This document shows positions 36,927 through 46,414 of a stretch of DNA of 64,000 nucleotides, piece by piece. Numbering within the stretch: position 1 is the stretch's first letter; every line of letters starts with the position of its first letter. Below the pieces are notes generated by a model, which had not been told where the DNA came from, ran no database searches, and saw only the letters and a program-made list of their open reading frames with translations. The position numbers and the translations under genes were made by a program. Origin of the DNA: Dermacentor variabilis (Eukaryota > Arthropoda > Arachnida > Ixodida > Ixodidae); contig NC_134568.1 of assembly GCF_050947875.1 (NCBI RefSeq), forward strand, positions 210,521,845 through 210,585,844, given 5' to 3'.

Positions 36927-38211
36927 CGAGGGCGAGTCAAATGTAAGTGATCCAATGCGAATATATCACAAGTGGGGTACTTTATTAAAAGTAGTCTCCA
37001 TGAGAATTTAAACATTTGTCCCATTGACTAACCAGTCGCGGGATTCCCGTCTCATGAAACTCCTTGGGTTGCTGCTTCAAAAAGTCCGTAACTGACTCTT
37101 TCACGTCATCGTCCGAGACGAATCTGGTTCCCTTGAGCTGCTTTTTCGATTGCCCCAAAATGTGGAAGTCGCAAGGCAAGAGGTTTGGGCTGTATAGCAG
37201 ACGTTGCAGCGTTTCCCACTTGAACTTTGCCCGTTTTGTGCCAACCACATCAGCGCCGTGGGGACGGGTATTGTCGTGGAGCAAGATGACCCCATTCGTC
37301 AATTTTCCACGTCGTTTGTTCTTGATTGCGACACGCAGCCGATCCGGCGTTTCCCAATATCGGAAACGAATGATAGTCTCCCCAACTTTAGCAAATTCTA
37401 TCAGTAATGGCCCCTGACGATCGAAAAAAAAAGTCAGCACCTTTCCGGCGGAAGTGACGGCCTTTGCTTTCTTTGGGGGTGAGTAATTCAAATGTTTCCA
37501 CTGTAAGCTTTGTCGTCGTGCTTCAGGCTCGTAGTAGAGGCACCATGATTCATCCCCGGTCACCATTGCAGGCAAACAGTCGTCACCCTTATTGTGATAC
37601 CGGATCAGATGAGTCAACGCAGCGCCGAAGTTCTCCGTCTTCTGGCGGATGCTCAAAATTTTGGGCATCCATGGGGCATACAAGAGCCGATAACCGAGAT
37701 GTTCATGAATTATGGCCCGAACCAAACCAGGACTGATGTTCACACACTCTGCCAGTTCATCGATACTTATCCTCCTTTCTTGTCTAATCAGCTCACCAAC
37801 CTTTGCAATTACATTGGGGGTGATTGGACGGTCGCTTTGGCCCGGTCTTGGATTGTCTCTGCAACTTTCACGTCCTTCTTTAAACTGTTTTCTCCAGCGG
37901 TTCACAGTGGCTAACGAAATGCAATGTTCAACGTACACGGCAGCAACATGGCAACAAATTTCTTTTTGGGAAACCCCTTCAGCTGTCAAAAACCTCAAGA
38001 CGCCAAGCTGTTCAACTTTTGGAGCGTCCATTATGTCACACAGCCATGTTCAACCCAGTGTATGAGAGCACTGAAGAACATTTATCTTCACACAAGCATG
38101 TAACCTTTGCAAATGAGAGATGCATGTGTACTACGCGCATGCCTCGCAGATAATAAACAGAGCCATTATTGCATGCGGTTGGTTGGTTCACTTTCATCTG
38201 GCTCTCCCTCA
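36927..38211 (-). mobile_element. complete mariner transposon
   Basis: 1,285 bp bounded by imperfect inverted repeats. The left repeat starts CGAGGGCGAGTCAAATG (36927-36953). The right repeat, read inward, starts TGAGGGAGAGCCAGATG (38185-38211). About 22 of 27 positions match. TA dinucleotides flank both sides (36925-36926 and 38212-38213), the obligatory target of Tc1/mariner. The single transposase frame fills most of the element on the minus strand. Size and structure are those of a typical full-length mariner. Confidence 0.93.
36985..38031 (-). CDS. mariner transposase (uninterrupted, 348 aa)
   Basis: Cut-and-paste transposase of the mariner family, acting on the element's inverted repeats. 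The N-terminal part has the paired helix-turn-helix region (residues about 10-110, including CHVAAVY...TVNRWRKQFKEGR and RRISIDELAECVNISPGLVRAI). The linker APWMPKIL stands where most mariners have R-W-V-P-H-x-L. The catalytic D,D34D triad is present: TGDESW, LLHDNTRPH and, after exactly 34 residues, SPNLLPCDFH. The C-terminus LVSQWDKCLNSHGDYF is typical. Length is the family norm (about 345-350) and the first Met is a good start. The divergent WMPKIL and YSPNLLPC suggest some decay. Whether it is active cannot be judged from sequence. Confidence 0.9.
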   Translation of the reverse strand: MDAPKVEQLGVLRFLTAEGVSQKEICCHVAAVYVEHCISLATVNRWRKQFKEGRESCRDNPRPGQSDRPITPNVIAKVGELIRQERRISIDELAECVNISPGLVRAIIHEHLGYRLLYAPWMPKILSIRQKTENFGAALTHLIRYHNKGDDCLPAMVTGDESWCLYYEPEARRQSLQWKHLNYSPPKKAKAVTSAGKVLTFFFDRQGPLLIEFAKVGETIIRFRYWETPDRLRVAIKNKRRGKLTNGVILLHDNTRPHGADVVGTKRAKFKWETLQRLLYSPNLLPCDFHILGQSKKQLKGTRFVSDDDVKESVTDFLKQQPKEFHETGIPRLVSQWDKCLNSHGDYF

Positions 38212-38213
38212 TA

Positions 38214-39984
38214 ATTAGAATTGCGAAGATACAATGGAATATACAAATGCGAAGATACAGCTTCGTAAAGGGCAAAAAAGTGTCAGTGGAAACCAAGTTC
38301 ACTGCACGTATATACAAAACTTCGCGATGAGATATTTAAATATACGTATAAGTCTCCAATATCTCTGCGTATCAAAGAAAAAAGTCATTATATATAATGC
38401 GTCAAACAAGGCAAATAAACATGTTGCGCAACCACAGATTCACAGATCACAGAATCCAAATGCCCGCCCCCTCTCACTCCACTCCCCCGATGTATCGCGC
38501 GCGACGGAAGACGGCGCGCTTCCTCTCCGCTTTTCTCCCTTGCACACTCAAGGCTGATCCAGTATCGTCGGATTACCCATCGCCCGCTTCCGTCACGCTT
38601 TCACTTACATGATACACCATGCGGCGCGCGGTCACGATGTTATCGCCCTTGGATTTTATAAGGTACATGAGGGCGACGGCGACGGCAGGAATGCGCCTGG
38701 AGTGTCCATATAATTGCTATAATAATATGTTAAGATTATCCGGCAACTGAAGCTTCCCGTGGCGTATTACTTTCCGCAAGAGAAGTAACAAAATCGAGCT
38801 TTCACCATGCGACAATTCGCTTCGCCGCAACAATGTCTTTTTCTGTTGTGGGGCGGGGGCACCGAAATGAAGAAACGCAACGGAAAACATGCTGGCCACT
38901 ATCGAATGCCTACTTTCGGCACATAATGTGGCTACCGAAGGAATATCGAAGAAAATGCGAGACGCTTGGTCCGCAGAGAACCCACATACGCACATTGCCC
39001 GGTATCCTACACCGGTGAGAAGACTTTCCGGAGAGGTTGCGCTCAAGCGAACGCGTTGCAATGCGTAGAGTCCCCACAGTGATGGTGGCGAGCGACCATT
39101 GTTTCTTTTTGTCATCTGCTAGCCAGAAAGCATCCAGAACCATATTCAGAACTCTGCCGGGTGATGATCCACTCGGCCAGAGAAAAATGAACACGCACCG
39201 AAGTGCTCCGCGTGGTGGTCGCGGCAACACGAGAAAAACGCATGCGCTCTGCTGGCTCTGGCAGCCCGCGGGCAGCGAGAACAAGAAAATTGGAGAGGCT
39301 CTCAATGTGTCCTCGTGAATAAAAGTCAAAGTAGAAAAATAAATAAGAACGTAGTCACTTTTGCTAGCTTTAGTATTTTGAATTGGATGCTTTAGTGCAG
39401 GTGAAAAAGATGTTGATATTTTTTTCTGTGACATGACGGCACAAGTTAACCACCACAACACTTCGTCTCAACGGACATCGCTGCGTGCCTTGTCAACTTG
39501 TCCGATAGTGCGTTGATTTGGCTTGTCTCGTTGTATGTTCCGACGTACGACTTCAGAGAACTCAATGCACCTTTGGTGTCAAATGTTAAACAACCACCAC
39601 AAAGTTCCCACAATGTTCCGAAATTGAAAATCCAAAGGACGACTTTGGAAATGTCAGTGCACATTTCGCATCAAAAGTTTCTGAGAAGTTTATACCCATA
39701 AAGTTTCGTAATTGAAATCCATGCGCTCCATAGATTCCGCTGCCTCCGCGTGGTGCCGCGACGAGCTCGTTTGCCATCAAAGCGCCCTTGAAACTTTGTG
39801 CTCGGATGGGGCTCCTTGCGTTATGTGACTCGCAGTGTGGGCATTACCGCAAAATCCAGCCCGCGTTGACAATATGTGTACTGAAATGTCCTTTCGAGCG
39901 CGAAAAAGACATCCTATACAAAATCCAGAATGATTTCCGGCGCCGGGAGTTGTTTTGGTCGGCGGCGCATGGACAGCATGAAAA
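38214..39984. other. unassigned DNA with a CpG-rich patch
   Basis: A CpG-rich patch lies at about 38460-38700. Several frames of 90-183 codons around 38.7-39.7 kb overlap on both strands and show no domain. No gene recognised. Confidence 0.3.
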
Positions 39985-40053
39985 ATTCGGGGGGGGGGGG
40001 GGGGAGGGGGGGCTGAAGCCTCATAAGCCCTCGCCCCACTTGCTACGCCCCTG
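39985..40053 (-). mobile_element. hAT-like transposon end with poly-G tract
   Basis: Read on the minus strand it starts CAGGGGCGTAGCAAG at 40053, a form I know from hAT-type ends (CAG + GGGCGTAGC). A C-rich stretch follows, seen on the plus strand as 16 G, A, 7 G (39989-40012). The other end was not found. Confidence 0.35.
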
Positions 40054-40249
40054 CTGTTGATTGACATATTTAGAAACAAGGGAGTACAAATTGTATAAGA
40101 AGGCCGAAAATGTAATGAAGTAGTGGGAATTCACCAAATAATTCAATGTCCTCTGACTATTGTTCTTAATGCTTTATGTTAAGAGCATAGAAGGACGACC
40201 GGAAAACAGTGAATTAGCGTTTCATTAATCCTAAATGCGTAATGGGCCA
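40054..40249. other. unassigned DNA
   Basis: Short stretch between the hAT-like end and the LINE-A RT fragment; nothing recognised. Confidence 0.3.
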
Positions 40250-40680
40250 ATGGCGCTATAGAAGGTCGCCGGACCTATGTATGCGGAGGACATAGCGCTA
40301 CTAGACAGAGCTTTACAGACACTTGCGAATATGTGTGGCAACGCGGCGACAAATCTATACCTTAAGTTTAGCAGGAAGAAAACGGGAATCACGGTCTTTA
40401 ATGAAGAGACGAGCGAATGCACCGTGTCAATTATACAGCAAGTCACACCCATAGTCAAGCAACATAAATACCTCGACGAATACATAAACGAAGGAAAGAC
40501 TTACTCAAGCACCCACCAAGATATTCGGAAAATAAACGGGAATCGGAATGCAGCAGTATGAATCAAAGATCATTTTGGAGTCAGAATAGATAAGAGATGG
40601 TGCGGGGAATCTAGAAAGCAGTAATTGTGCAAGCACTAACGTTCGCAAATGGCAGCCTGCGCGTAATAAAATTGACTCGC
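40250..40680 (+). pseudogene. LINE-A reverse transcriptase fragment
   Basis: The plus frame from about 40277 reads YAEDIALLDRALQTLANMCG, the catalytic Y-A-D-D-I block with the first Asp changed to Glu. It continues NLYLKFSRKKTGITVFN, VTPIVKQHKYLDEYINEG (block 7) and INGNRNAAV, then after a frame change KDHFGVRIDKRW ... QALTFANG. The family differs from both the CR1-like and I-like LINEs here. Its C-terminal half continues at 45120, beyond the inserted DNA. Confidence 0.8.
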
Positions 40681-41444
40681 CATCCCGGCCCTGTGAAAGT
40701 GGATGTCCTGCAAAGCTGTTGAAAACCTCTACTACAACTGTTGAGAGGGCGAATGTAATGCTTTAGTCAATTAGAGCAATGGTTGTAATGGTAATTTAGA
40801 CCCATGGTACTAATGTAAATAATGGTAATTTTGACAGCACGCCGCCGCCGGTCGCATTGCCGTTTTTTTTTTCCTGTTTCCGCTCCTCATATTCACGCTG
40901 CTCCTCGGCAGTCCTAAGTAAGCGTTGCCGACCCATGGCGCCCATGGCGCTGCTGCAACCATTAAATCAGTTGTTAAGCTGGTTCTTTTATATACGAAAG
41001 GCTACTGACGTCCCTCCCCACGTCGCGAGCTGCCGTCGCAGCGGCAGCTTGCGCAACAGTAATCTTTACCGGGAAACGTATGGCGGGAGCGCTACGTACT
41101 TTTGGATTGTTATCACCTTAATCATCAATTATGTGGTTCGGGTGCTTGTTTTGTCCTTGCTCTTTATTAAAACGAATGCTGCTCTGTATGTTGCATGCAT
41201 ATTTCCAAAGAAGGTATGCACTTTTCGTTCCACTTTGCTGAGTGCTTGAAGCCTGCTTCACCTCCGCCGCGAGTCGGCCCGGTATTGCACGACCTCCGAG
41301 ATAGGCCCTCATTCTTGCCCACGGAAGCAGACACAAAGAATGCTTACCAATGAGAGGCTAACAGCTTCGCTGTAAAATCGGATACCTTGTCGCAGTTGGA
41401 AGTTAATCAAAGACCGCTATGTCAGTTCTCCTTGGGATCCCATG
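40681..41444. other. unassigned DNA inside the LINE stack
   Basis: Not recognisable as either LINE. A plus frame of 130 codons (40857-41249) has no domain. It may be a further insertion. Confidence 0.3.
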
Positions 41445-41749
41445 GTAAGAGAGAGAGAGATGAAGAGGAAAGGCAGGGCGGTTAATCAGATATTAGTCTC
41501 CCGTTTGCTACCCTAAACTGGGGTTGGGAGATAGGGTTTAGAAAGAGGACAGAGAGGAAAAGGTTAAAAAAAGAAACAAATTCCCACATAGTGACACGCA
41601 TAGGAAGGGCGTTCCAGTTAGAGATGTTTACAAAGCCAGGTAGATCGCAAGGAGCGCATGTAGCGCTTGCACGGCCTTCTTCTGTGACTTTAGGTCTTGT
41701 CGGTGGTGTAGAATTCCACCTTCCGATAGCAATTGGTCGTCCAGCTGGT

Positions 41750-42476
41750 TGAGTTCGTGGCGACTGCGGGCAGTCGCACAAAATATGGCCAATCGATTCT
41801 TCATGGCCGCAGTGGTCCCAGGCTGCGATGTCGGCCATCCCTATGCGAAACGCATAGGCTTTGGTAAAAGCAACGCCCAACCACAGTCGATACAAAAGCG
41901 TGGGGTCTCCACGGCGTGGGATCTCCACGTGGGATCAGGCAAGTGTAATCGGGAATTCCTGAAACGTGGCTCATTCCATTGCCACGTGGTGCACTGGCGA
42001 GCCAGCAGGTGGAGATTCCGTGCTGCGTCAGTTCTAGAAAGTGGTACTGGTACGTGGTGGTCCTCAGTATTGGCTGAATGGGCAGCTTGATCGGCCCATT
42101 CATTGCCGATAATCGCGCAGTGACTTGGAAGCCATTGGAAAATTATTTCATGGTCTGCATTACTTATATGGCGCATCGTCTCTGTAATCTGAAATACTAG
42201 CTATTCGTGCGGTCTGCGTCGTAAAGGTGACAGTAGAGACTGCAGTACCGCCTTTAATTCGCAGAAGATCTTCCACTTGTGTGGCGGTTCATCACTAATG
42301 TAATCAAGGGCGGTAAGGAGCGCTGCAACCTCTGCTGCTGTCGATGTTTTCGCCTCAGTCGTCTTAAATTTGGTGGTTGTAACTTTCGCTGGTATCGCGA
42401 CTGCCGCAGTGGAGCTGTTTGGCAGGACAGAGCCATCAGTGTATATATGCGTAGAGTCACGGTAGTTCTGGTACAA
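41750..42476 (-). pseudogene. LINE-B RNase H domain and C-terminal knuckle
   Basis: The RNase H landmarks are IYTDGSV (first Asp), TSTAAEVAALLTALDYI (Glu), FCELKAVLQSL (Asp expected, Glu present) and FQWLPSHCAIIGNEWADQAAH (His and last Asp). After it come RLWLGVAFTKAYAFRIGM and a knuckle of the C-x2-C-x5-H-x4-C type (D-HCGHEESIGHILCDCPQ). The pieces lie in three frames (42201-42476, 41841-42176, 41482-41928). Confidence 0.8.
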
Positions 42477-42662
42477 AAGTAGTAACCTGAGCTATTTAAG
42501 GGGTGGTGAGGATAGAACAGCTGTTTTCGTGATGCCAGGTGTTGTCAGGTTGATTTTTGGCTGAGCGAAGCGCCATTGAGGAACCGAAGGTCTCCCAGCA
42601 GGAGTGAAACAAGCTGGCAATGATTCACCATGTTCGGTTATCATTTAGCTGTAAAAGGTGTG

Positions 42663-44000
42663 TCATCTGTCCGATGGTAGAGAGGCTAGGTTGTGGCCAG
42701 GAGTTCTGGCAAGATGCCTTTTATGGGTCCTCAGCGCTTCAATTTCAATGTGGGTCATGACAAGGTGGTCTCTAGCGTTTGCTATAGTCGCCACTGTTGA
42801 TGCACTCTGAGGCAGGCCTAGATGGATCCGGAGTGCTTGAGCCTGAACACTTTGTACTGTGCGTAGATTCATTTTGCCTGTGTTGGTTGTTGCTAGCAAG
42901 CTTAACCGCAGAAAGCCGAGAAAAGCGCCCTGTATAGTTATAGCATAGCACTTGTCGACATTCCTCAAGTCTTGCCAGTAAAAAACTTGAATAGGTGGCA
43001 GATGCCTGTCAACCGTTCTTTCGCGTATCATACGAGAGGGCTTCATGACAAGTCCCTGTCGATTATGACACCTAGTAACTTGTAAGGTCGAACATAGGGA
43101 ATTCCTTGGCCATTTATCATTACACCGTAGCTTATCACGGGTTTGCGTGTAAATGGCACTAGTGCGCGATTCTCGGAGGAAATTTCCAGGCCTAGATTAC
43201 GGAGGTAGATTGCAGATTGGGTGGCAGCCCTCTGAATTTTCGCTCGCAATTAACTGTAGGCACGTTACTGCAGACGTCCATATGCATATGTCATCCGCAT
43301 ACATTGATAGCCTGACTGTTCTTGACAAGCGCTCAATGAGAGCAATTAGGGTTAGGTTAAATAACGCAGGGCTAAGTAAACTGCCCTGGGAGACGCCGCG
43401 GTATCTATAATGTAGAGAAGTAGGGCCTTCCTCGGTGCTTACAAAAAAGGATCGTATGGAGCGATAGCTGCGTATCCATTGAAACATCTTAGCATCCAAT
43501 CCTACCTCTTCGAGAGCAGAGAGAATGACTTCATGCGTAACGTTGTCCTACACCACTTTGACGTCGAGGAATGAAGTGCAGAGATGCTTACGGCATTTCT
43601 CATGCTGAACGTAGGTGACCAGGTCGACGACGTTATCAATCGATGACCGTCCACGTTGAAAGCCCGCCATGGCATTCAGGTAGGTGTTATGGTACTCCAA
43701 GTACCACTCCAGCCGTCCTAGGACCATCCTCTCCATTACTTTGCCCACACAACTTGCCAAAGCGATCGGGCGTTATGATGAGAGCTCCAACGGTGACGTG
43801 TCAGGCTTCAGCAGTGGAACAAGACGACTTGTCTTCCAGCTCATGGGTAGCGTGCCATCTCGCCAAGATTCATTGTACAGCTCAAGGAGAACAACACTCG
43901 CTCGCTCACCCAGGTGACGCAGAGCTCGGCAGAAAATTCCATCAGGTCCTGGCACTGATATACGGCCACACAAAGTTCGTTGATTGCGAATGGTAGATCC
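42663..44000 (-). pseudogene. LINE-B reverse transcriptase and thumb
   Basis: RT blocks in order on the minus strand: VPGPDGIFCRALRHL, LPMSWKTSRLVPLLKP, CVGKVMERMVLGRLEWYLE, AGFQRGRSSIDNV, GVSQGSLLSPALFN and MYADDICIW, the last with both catalytic aspartates kept. Then ENRALVPFTRKPVI ... YKLLGVIIDRDLS, and the thumb/linker LGFLRLSLLATTN ... LRTVQSVQAQALRIHLGLP. Frames change at least four times. Confidence 0.85.
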
Positions 44001-44319
44001 ATGCAGTCATCACGTGGTGGCGGACAACTACACGAAGGCGGTCGAATGTTGGGAGCTGTGAGCTGGCCGGATATTCTGGCACAGAAATCCTCTGCCACAT
44101 CAATCTCCGGTCTCTTTTGAGAGAGGACTAGAGTCTTGAATGGGAACCGCTGTACGGGGAGTGTCCGGAGACCGCGCACCGTTCTCCATAGTTGCAATAA
44201 AGGCTTGCGGGGATCTAGGGACTCACAGAAGGCAGTCCAAGGTTGTGATTCGAGCTTGTCTAACCGGCGCTGGATCTTCGTTTGCGTGCGTCTGGCGGTC
44301 CGTAAATCGTTCATTGTCT

Positions 44320-44494
44320 TCGTACGTCGGTATCTTCGTTCAGCACGTCGTCAGAATGCTCGATTGCCAGGATGTTTCTCCTAGTGTTTATCCTGACATC
44401 CTTGATCTCGTTCGGTATGGTGTTTTCTAAATACACGGAGTGCCCCCGTGTTGAGGACGCGTAGGTTATCAGTAGCGTTCTGTGGCTCAAACAA
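44320..44494 (-). pseudogene. LINE-B ORF1, part after the SINE
   Basis: Reads LFEPQNATDNLRVLN ... IPNEIKDVRINTRRNILAIEHS, matching APNEIK-DVRINARKNVLAVDV in the sister copy at about 60.3 kb. It then breaks off at the deletion joint. Confidence 0.7.
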
Positions 44495-44503
44495 GATGGA
44501 GTG

Positions 44504-44750
44504 TCACCCGCCGCGGTTGCGCAGTGGCTATGGTGTTGGGCTGCTGAGCACGAGGTCGCTGGATCGAATCCCGGCCACGGCGTCCGCATTTTGATGGGGG
44601 CGAAATGCGAAGATACCCGTGGCATTTAGGTTTAAGTGCATGTTAAAGAGCTCCAGCCGATCGAAATTTCTGGAGTCCTCCACTATGGCGTGCCTCATAA
44701 TCAGAAAGTTGTTTTGGCACCTAAAACCCCATAACTTTTTTTTTAATAAG
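44504..44750 (+). mobile_element. full-length tRNA-derived SINE (Ruka-like) inside LINE-B
   Basis: A 247-bp insertion with a 9-bp target duplication GATGGAGTG (44495-44503 and 44751-44759). The head carries A box (TTGCGCAGTGGCTATGG) and B box (GGATCGAATCCCGG) of a tRNA-derived Pol III promoter. The body has the family blocks GATGGGGGCGAAATGCGAAG, GTCCTCCACTATGGCGTGCC and TTTTGGCACCTAAAACCCC, and the end is T-rich/A-rich. It splits ORF1 of the I-like LINE. Confidence 0.9.
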
Positions 44751-44759
44751 GATGGAGTG

Positions 44760-45000
44760 AGACCATCGTTGAGGTGCAGTTTTCACGGTAGTCGAACTTG
44801 ACGCCGAAGATTCGTTCATCATTCTTTGTTTCGCCTCGCGGTACAGGACAGGTCGAAAGTTGTCTTCTGAAGACTCGTCACCTGATGCAGAGTACAGCTC
44901 TGTGTCCTCGCTATCACTCGATGCGTTGCGTCGCTTCCTTGAATCGATGACCGCGGATGAACGGAAACCGGGAGGGGCCTCGGGCCTTGTACATCCATCT
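44760..45000 (-). pseudogene. LINE-B ORF1 N-terminus
   Basis: Starts at ATGGATG (44999) and, after an early frameshift, reads RKRRNASSDSEDTELYSASGDE ... TTVKTAPQRWSHSI. The sister copy has RKRGNASSDTDSDATELYSD ... VSTVKTTPQRW. Acidic/Ser-rich ORF1 start of the I-like family. Confidence 0.75.
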
Positions 45001-45119
45001 CGGCGATATAGGAGCGGTCGACCCCACAAGTGCAGTGAGAAGTCCAGAAAAGCACAGAGAAGGCTGAGATGTGTTCCACAGGAGAAGCACTTCGTCCACA
45101 CCATGGTAAAACCGCAATG

Positions 45120-45935
45120 TAATAGCGCAGGGTGACATGGGTTGGGCCTCTTTTGAAATTAGAGAAGCGCAGAGCAAAATTAGTTTTGAAGAAACACTCA
45201 GAAACATGGATTAAAATAAATGGGCGACACAAGTTCACGAGTTTCTGTACCTCAAAATTATGGATACAGAATGGAGGACAGGTCAAGAAAGTTCTCAACC
45301 AAGTACAGGGTTACTGAAATTGCAAATACACAATGACGAGTCATCAAACAGAATGTGAGAGAAAGAGAGACAGGGAATTCGATGCAAAGAATGGAAAGAA
45401 AAAAGACCATGGAGATCTACGAAAATGAGAAGAAATTACAATGGTAAATCTGTATGATAAAACAAAGGGCAATGTCTTGCTATGTGAGGCTCGAGCTGGT
45501 TGCCTAATATTCGAAATAAGATGAGGCATATGTCTGCTGAAGCAAAAATCTGGAGACCATGCACTCTGCACATCTTAATGGAATGCGAAGGTATTCACCG
45601 AGTGAGACCAGTAGGTAACGTACACCTTCCAGAATCGTTTGCATTTCAAGTGAACGGAAGCATCAAGTGCCCATCAGTTGAGATGAGCAAGAGACCTTTG
45701 GAGTATTGGCGCAGAAAGAGCAGAGAAGGGATTGGTGCAACCGGATCCGTTACAGGTATAAACGTTCTACGAATAGAGAAGTTCCGAGGACGACAAAAAG
45801 ATTAAGGAAATAGTGTCAAGAATGCTAGAATGAAAAGCATGTATAGCCTACCTGATTAAATCAAGCAGGCTAGGTCACTATTTGTCGCCATCCCGTTACA
45901 AAGGGTATGTCAATAAAACATCATCGTCATCTCTT
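45120..45935 (+). pseudogene. LINE-A C-terminal half and 3' end
   Basis: Immediately right of LINE-B the plus frame reads QGDMGWASFEIREAQSKISF, then WATQVHEFLYLKIM. After decayed sequence comes LMECEGIHRVRP ... GNVHLPESFAF ... SKRPLEYWRRKSREG. It ends in a 3' UTR (CTAGGTCACTATTTGTCGCC...ACAAAGGGTATGTCAATAAA) and a CATCATCGTCATC tail at 45919-45933. I recognise this as the post-RT region and tail of a common tick LINE, and as the continuation of the RT fragment at 40.25 kb; clade not assigned. Confidence 0.65.
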
Positions 45936-46333
45936 AATTAATAGATTTGCTCGAAAAAGAACTAGAACAAACAAGGGAGAAAACTATAGTGACAACAGTT
46001 CTAAAGTTCTAAACAGAGACAATTGTCTATGAGAAGGTCACAAGCGTATGAGTGCTCATGTTGACGCACACATGACAGCCCACTTTGGTGGAAAACATAG
46101 CGCACACAAACACCCACAGAAAAACCACAGGGATCCGATAATACGAGCGAATATACACACTATATCAACGTTCTTTATAAGCAAGATTCACTGAACATAT
46201 GGCGATCAGATGTACACATGAACGTTTTCAGGAAAATCATTTCATAGCCAGAACGTGCATAGAATTGTTGCCATAAGAATACGGCTTTCTGCAGAATGAA
46301 GGGCAGTTTTGCCGCCTTATTACGTTCAATATT

Positions 46334-46335
<2 letters not shown>
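45936..46335. other. unassigned DNA
   Basis: Nothing recognised. Confidence 0.3.

Positions 46336-46411
<76 letters not shown>
46336..46411. repeat. (TAA)n microsatellite
   Basis: About 25 TAA/ATA units followed by a (GAGGAG)-like run to 46431. Confidence 0.97.

Positions 46412-46414
<3 letters not shown>

Larger units (their letters stand above)
41445..45104 (-). mobile_element. I-like LINE (LINE-B copy 1), internally deleted
   Basis: On the minus strand: ORF1 N-terminus (45000-44760), a SINE insertion, a short further ORF1 part, then directly the pre-RT linker, RT, thumb, RNase H, a Cys/His knuckle and a 3' UTR ending in a CT-rich tail (AGAGAGAGAG at 41450). RNase H after RT plus a zinc-knuckle ORF1 in the sister copy (59.9-62.3 kb) fit the I group. 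The zinc knuckles and endonuclease are missing here: the reading jumps from RRNILAIEHS to AERRYRRTK near 44350, a deletion of about 1.9 kb relative to the sister copy. Many frameshifts; dead. Confidence 0.85.

Noticed and set aside
40857..41249. 130-codon frame as a gene
   Set aside because: No recognisable domain; it lies within the nested LINE region.
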